A program made the position numbers and the translations under genes. Below, in pieces: positions 10,212-11,381 of a DNA stretch of 11,381 nt. Positions within the stretch are counted from its first letter, which is position 1. Each line of letters opens with the position of its first letter. The stretch lies in the NCBI GenBank assembly GCA_013298335.1, contig JAAFHI010000042.1, forward strand, positions 1 to 11,381. Reading direction: 5' to 3'. The stretch is from Actinomycetota bacterium. GTDB lineage: Bacteria; Acidobacteriota; Blastocatellia; Chloracidobacteriales; Chloracidobacteriaceae. The notes below the pieces were generated by a model. That model did no database searches and was not told the DNA's origin. It saw only the letters and a list, made by a program, of their open reading frames with translations.

Positions 10212-10246
10212 GAGACAGCCCTCCCTTACGGTCAGGCTGCCGTCTC
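10212..10246. repeat. Imperfect intergenic hairpin, possibly REP-like
   Basis: On the plus strand GAGACAGCC (10212-10220) pairs with GGCT (10235-10238) plus GTCTC (10242-10246), with a GCC bulge and a 14-base loop. A mutually exclusive stem GGGAG (10210-10214) with CTCCC (10221-10225) overlaps it. No T-run follows on either strand, so it is not a standard intrinsic terminator. It fills the gap between the DUF6335 gene and ilvA and could be a dispersed repeat, a weak terminator for DUF6335, or part of the ilvA leader. Confidence 0.4.
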
Positions 10247-10268
10247 AAATTCCGCTGCCCGTTCGGGG

Positions 10269-10700
10269 TTATTTTTCTTCGTATTCACCCTCATTCTTGC
10301 TGCGGCCCGTAAATCCTTCCGAGGAAGCCGGGTGAAGTTCCCATCGGTGCAGGTCGCGCTCCGCAATCTTATCCTCCGGTTTGAGGGGCTCGGCGTCGTC
10401 ATAGGACAAGCCGACCGCTTCACCGATTTCCGCGACGACATTCTGATCGGGCGTCGGATTTTCTCCGCCAACGGATTCCTCGCCGACATCGGATGCCTCC
10501 CACGCCGCGTCAACGTCGCCGCCCGATAATGCCGGGGAGGAATCGGTGTGTTGCGCCAGCCTTTCATTCAGTTTCCGGGTTCCCGCTTCGCCAAATCTGG
10601 CCGCTTCCTCAAATTCCTGGCGGATTTCCTCGGAGGGTTGGAATTCCTCGGATTCAAGTGTCCCGGCGTCAATGATCTGTATTTTGGATTCGTTGGTCAT
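10269..10700 (-). CDS. DUF6335 family small acidic protein
   Basis: The 143-residue product starts at ATG 10700, chosen because GGGAG lies eight bases upstream and because the longer frame to 10832 would run through the terminator of the preceding gene. The protein is soluble and strongly acidic, with no signal peptide, membrane helix or cysteine. Its second half carries the family signature I recognise: LSGGDVDAAWEASDVGEE, then SVGGENPTPDQNVV, EIGEAVGLSYDD, EPLKPEDKIAERD and HRWELHPASSE. The first half (EEFQPSEEIRQEFEEAARFG) is probably helical. The family is known to me mainly from cyanobacteria and has no established function. It is flanked by an upstream carboxylase terminator and by the downstream hairpin at 10212-10246, so it is probably transcribed alone. 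Confidence 0.8.
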   Translation of the reverse strand: MTNESKIQIIDAGTLESEEFQPSEEIRQEFEEAARFGEAGTRKLNERLAQHTDSSPALSGGDVDAAWEASDVGEESVGGENPTPDQNVVAEIGEAVGLSYDDAEPLKPEDKIAERDLHRWELHPASSEGFTGRSKNEGEYEEK

Positions 10701-10708
10701 GGCTTCAT

Positions 10709-10713
10709 CTCCC
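10709..10713 (-). promoter_or_regulatory. Ribosome binding site fixing the DUF6335 start
   Basis: GGGAG on the minus strand ends eight bases before ATG 10700. It supports this start over the longer in-frame extension, which has no comparable site and overlaps the carboxylase terminator. Confidence 0.6.
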
Positions 10714-10802
10714 GAGGGGAAAGGGATGACGATACATCCACTTCCAATGTAGTCCTTACCGGAGGCGATAACCACGAATCTTCGGTTCTCTTTTTCAAAA
10801 TG

Positions 10803-10840
10803 AAAAACGGCGGGTGAGGGAAATTCTCCCACCCGCCGGT
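10803..10840 (-). terminator. Strong intrinsic terminator after the carboxylase gene
   Basis: On the minus strand GGCGGGT (10837-10831) pairs with ACCCGCC (10815-10809), and an inner GGGA/TCCC pairing extends the stem past a small bulge. It is followed by GTTTTT (10808-10803). The stem is GC-rich and begins 25 to 30 bases after the carboxylase stop at 10865, which is the expected position for that gene. Confidence 0.85.
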
Positions 10841-10864
10841 TTCACAATTGCTCCAGGCATCGCG

Positions 10865-11381
10865 TTACATTCTGAAAACGCCGTAGCGCGGGCTCTCCTC
10901 GTTGGTGAAATCGTAGTTGTAGGCCATTGAAAGGCCCAGACCGAGCACCCGGCGGGTGTCGCGCGGGTCGATGATGCCGTCGTCCCACAAACGGGCCGTC
11001 GCATAGTAGGCCGAAGACTGTTCGTCGAAGTTTTTTACGACTTCCGTCCGCATGGCTTCGAGTTGTTCGTGATTCGGCGCAATGCCCTTGGCTTTCATCG
11101 CAGCGAGTTGAACCTGAACCAGAACGCCCGCCGCCTGTTCGCCGCCCATCACGGCGACGCGGCTGTTGACCCACCCGAACATCAGGCGCGGATCGTAGGC
11201 GCGTCCGCACATGGCGTAGTTTCCCGCGCCGTACGACCCGCCGACAATCACGGTGAACTGCGGCACGCTCGCGTTCGCCACCGCGTTGATCATTTTCGAG
11301 CCGTGCTTGACGATGCCTTCGCGTTCGACCTTCCCGCCGATCATGAAACCCGGCACGTTTTGCAGATAGACGATGGGCGTC
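10865..11381 (-). CDS. Acyl-CoA carboxylase carboxyltransferase (beta) subunit, 5' partial
   Basis: The frame runs off the right edge, leaving the C-terminal 171 residues. These cover the second crotonase-like half of a biotin-dependent carboxyltransferase: PIVYLQNVPGFMIG, VKHGSKMINAVANASVPQFTV, the acyl-CoA and biotin pocket motif GGSYGAGNYAMCGRAYDP, VAVMGGEQAAGVL, then SAYYATARLWDDGIIDP, DTRRVLGLGLSMA and a terminal YGVFRM. This C-terminus is typical of methylcrotonyl-CoA carboxylase beta subunits and close relatives (geranyl- or general acyl-CoA carboxylases). Propionyl-CoA carboxylase beta is less likely because its C-terminus differs. The enzyme transfers a carboxyl group from carboxybiotin to the acyl-CoA, working with a biotin carboxylase/BCCP subunit that is not in this window. 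An apparent GTG at 11356 is internal. The gene ends in its own strong terminator, so it is the last gene of its transcript. Confidence 0.93.
   Translation of the reverse strand, partial: TPIVYLQNVPGFMIGGKVEREGIVKHGSKMINAVANASVPQFTVIVGGSYGAGNYAMCGRAYDPRLMFGWVNSRVAVMGGEQAAGVLVQVQLAAMKAKGIAPNHEQLEAMRTEVVKNFDEQSSAYYATARLWDDGIIDPRDTRRVLGLGLSMAYNYDFTNEESPRYGVFRM

Overview
This window looks like a chromosomal stretch of a free-living, probably Gram-negative environmental bacterium with moderately high GC content. Two large multi-domain sensor kinases, an anabolic long-form threonine dehydratase, a biotin-dependent acyl-CoA carboxylase and a cytochrome P460-type c-heme protein suggest a metabolically versatile, respiring cell. 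The phylum cannot be fixed from the sequence. The FGE-like protein and the DUF6335 protein both belong to families I associate most with cyanobacteria, but nothing else here is cyanobacterial. There are no transposases, integrases, phage genes or CRISPR arrays.

Layout, left to right. (1) 1-1845 (+): C-terminal 614 residues of a hybrid histidine kinase (end of GAF, coiled coil, PAS, HisKA, HATPase, receiver), cut by the window edge. (2) 1854-2582 (-): a convergent, damaged-looking formylglycine-generating-enzyme (SUMF1/FGE-sulfatase) family gene. (3) 2748-3791 (+): two tandem exported or membrane-anchored DUF3299-type proteins, probably one operon. (4) 3868-3944 (+): tRNA-Glu(CTC) with its own promoter and an encoded CCA end. 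(5) 3945-4359: a non-coding gap. (6) 4360-5067 (+): a cytochrome P460-like c-heme protein split by an in-frame TGA. (7) 5129-8386 (-): a 1085-residue hybrid kinase with degenerate receiver, GAF, three PAS domains, HisKA, HATPase and receiver. (8) 8601-10112 (-): ilvA, with an intrinsic terminator downstream. (9) 10269-10700 (-): a small acidic DUF6335 protein. (10) 10865-11381 (-): C-terminal 171 residues of an acyl-CoA carboxylase carboxyltransferase subunit, followed by a strong intrinsic terminator.

The window does not read as one dedicated system. The two kinases share an architecture class but lie about 3.3 kb apart on opposite strands, and neither has an adjacent output gene. The items most worth a second look are the TGA-interrupted P460 gene, the DUF3299 pair with conserved Cys-Cys motifs, the degenerate FGE gene with an apparent internal deletion, a possible small protein gene antisense to the tRNA 3' end, and an imperfect hairpin beside ilvA that resembles a dispersed intergenic repeat.
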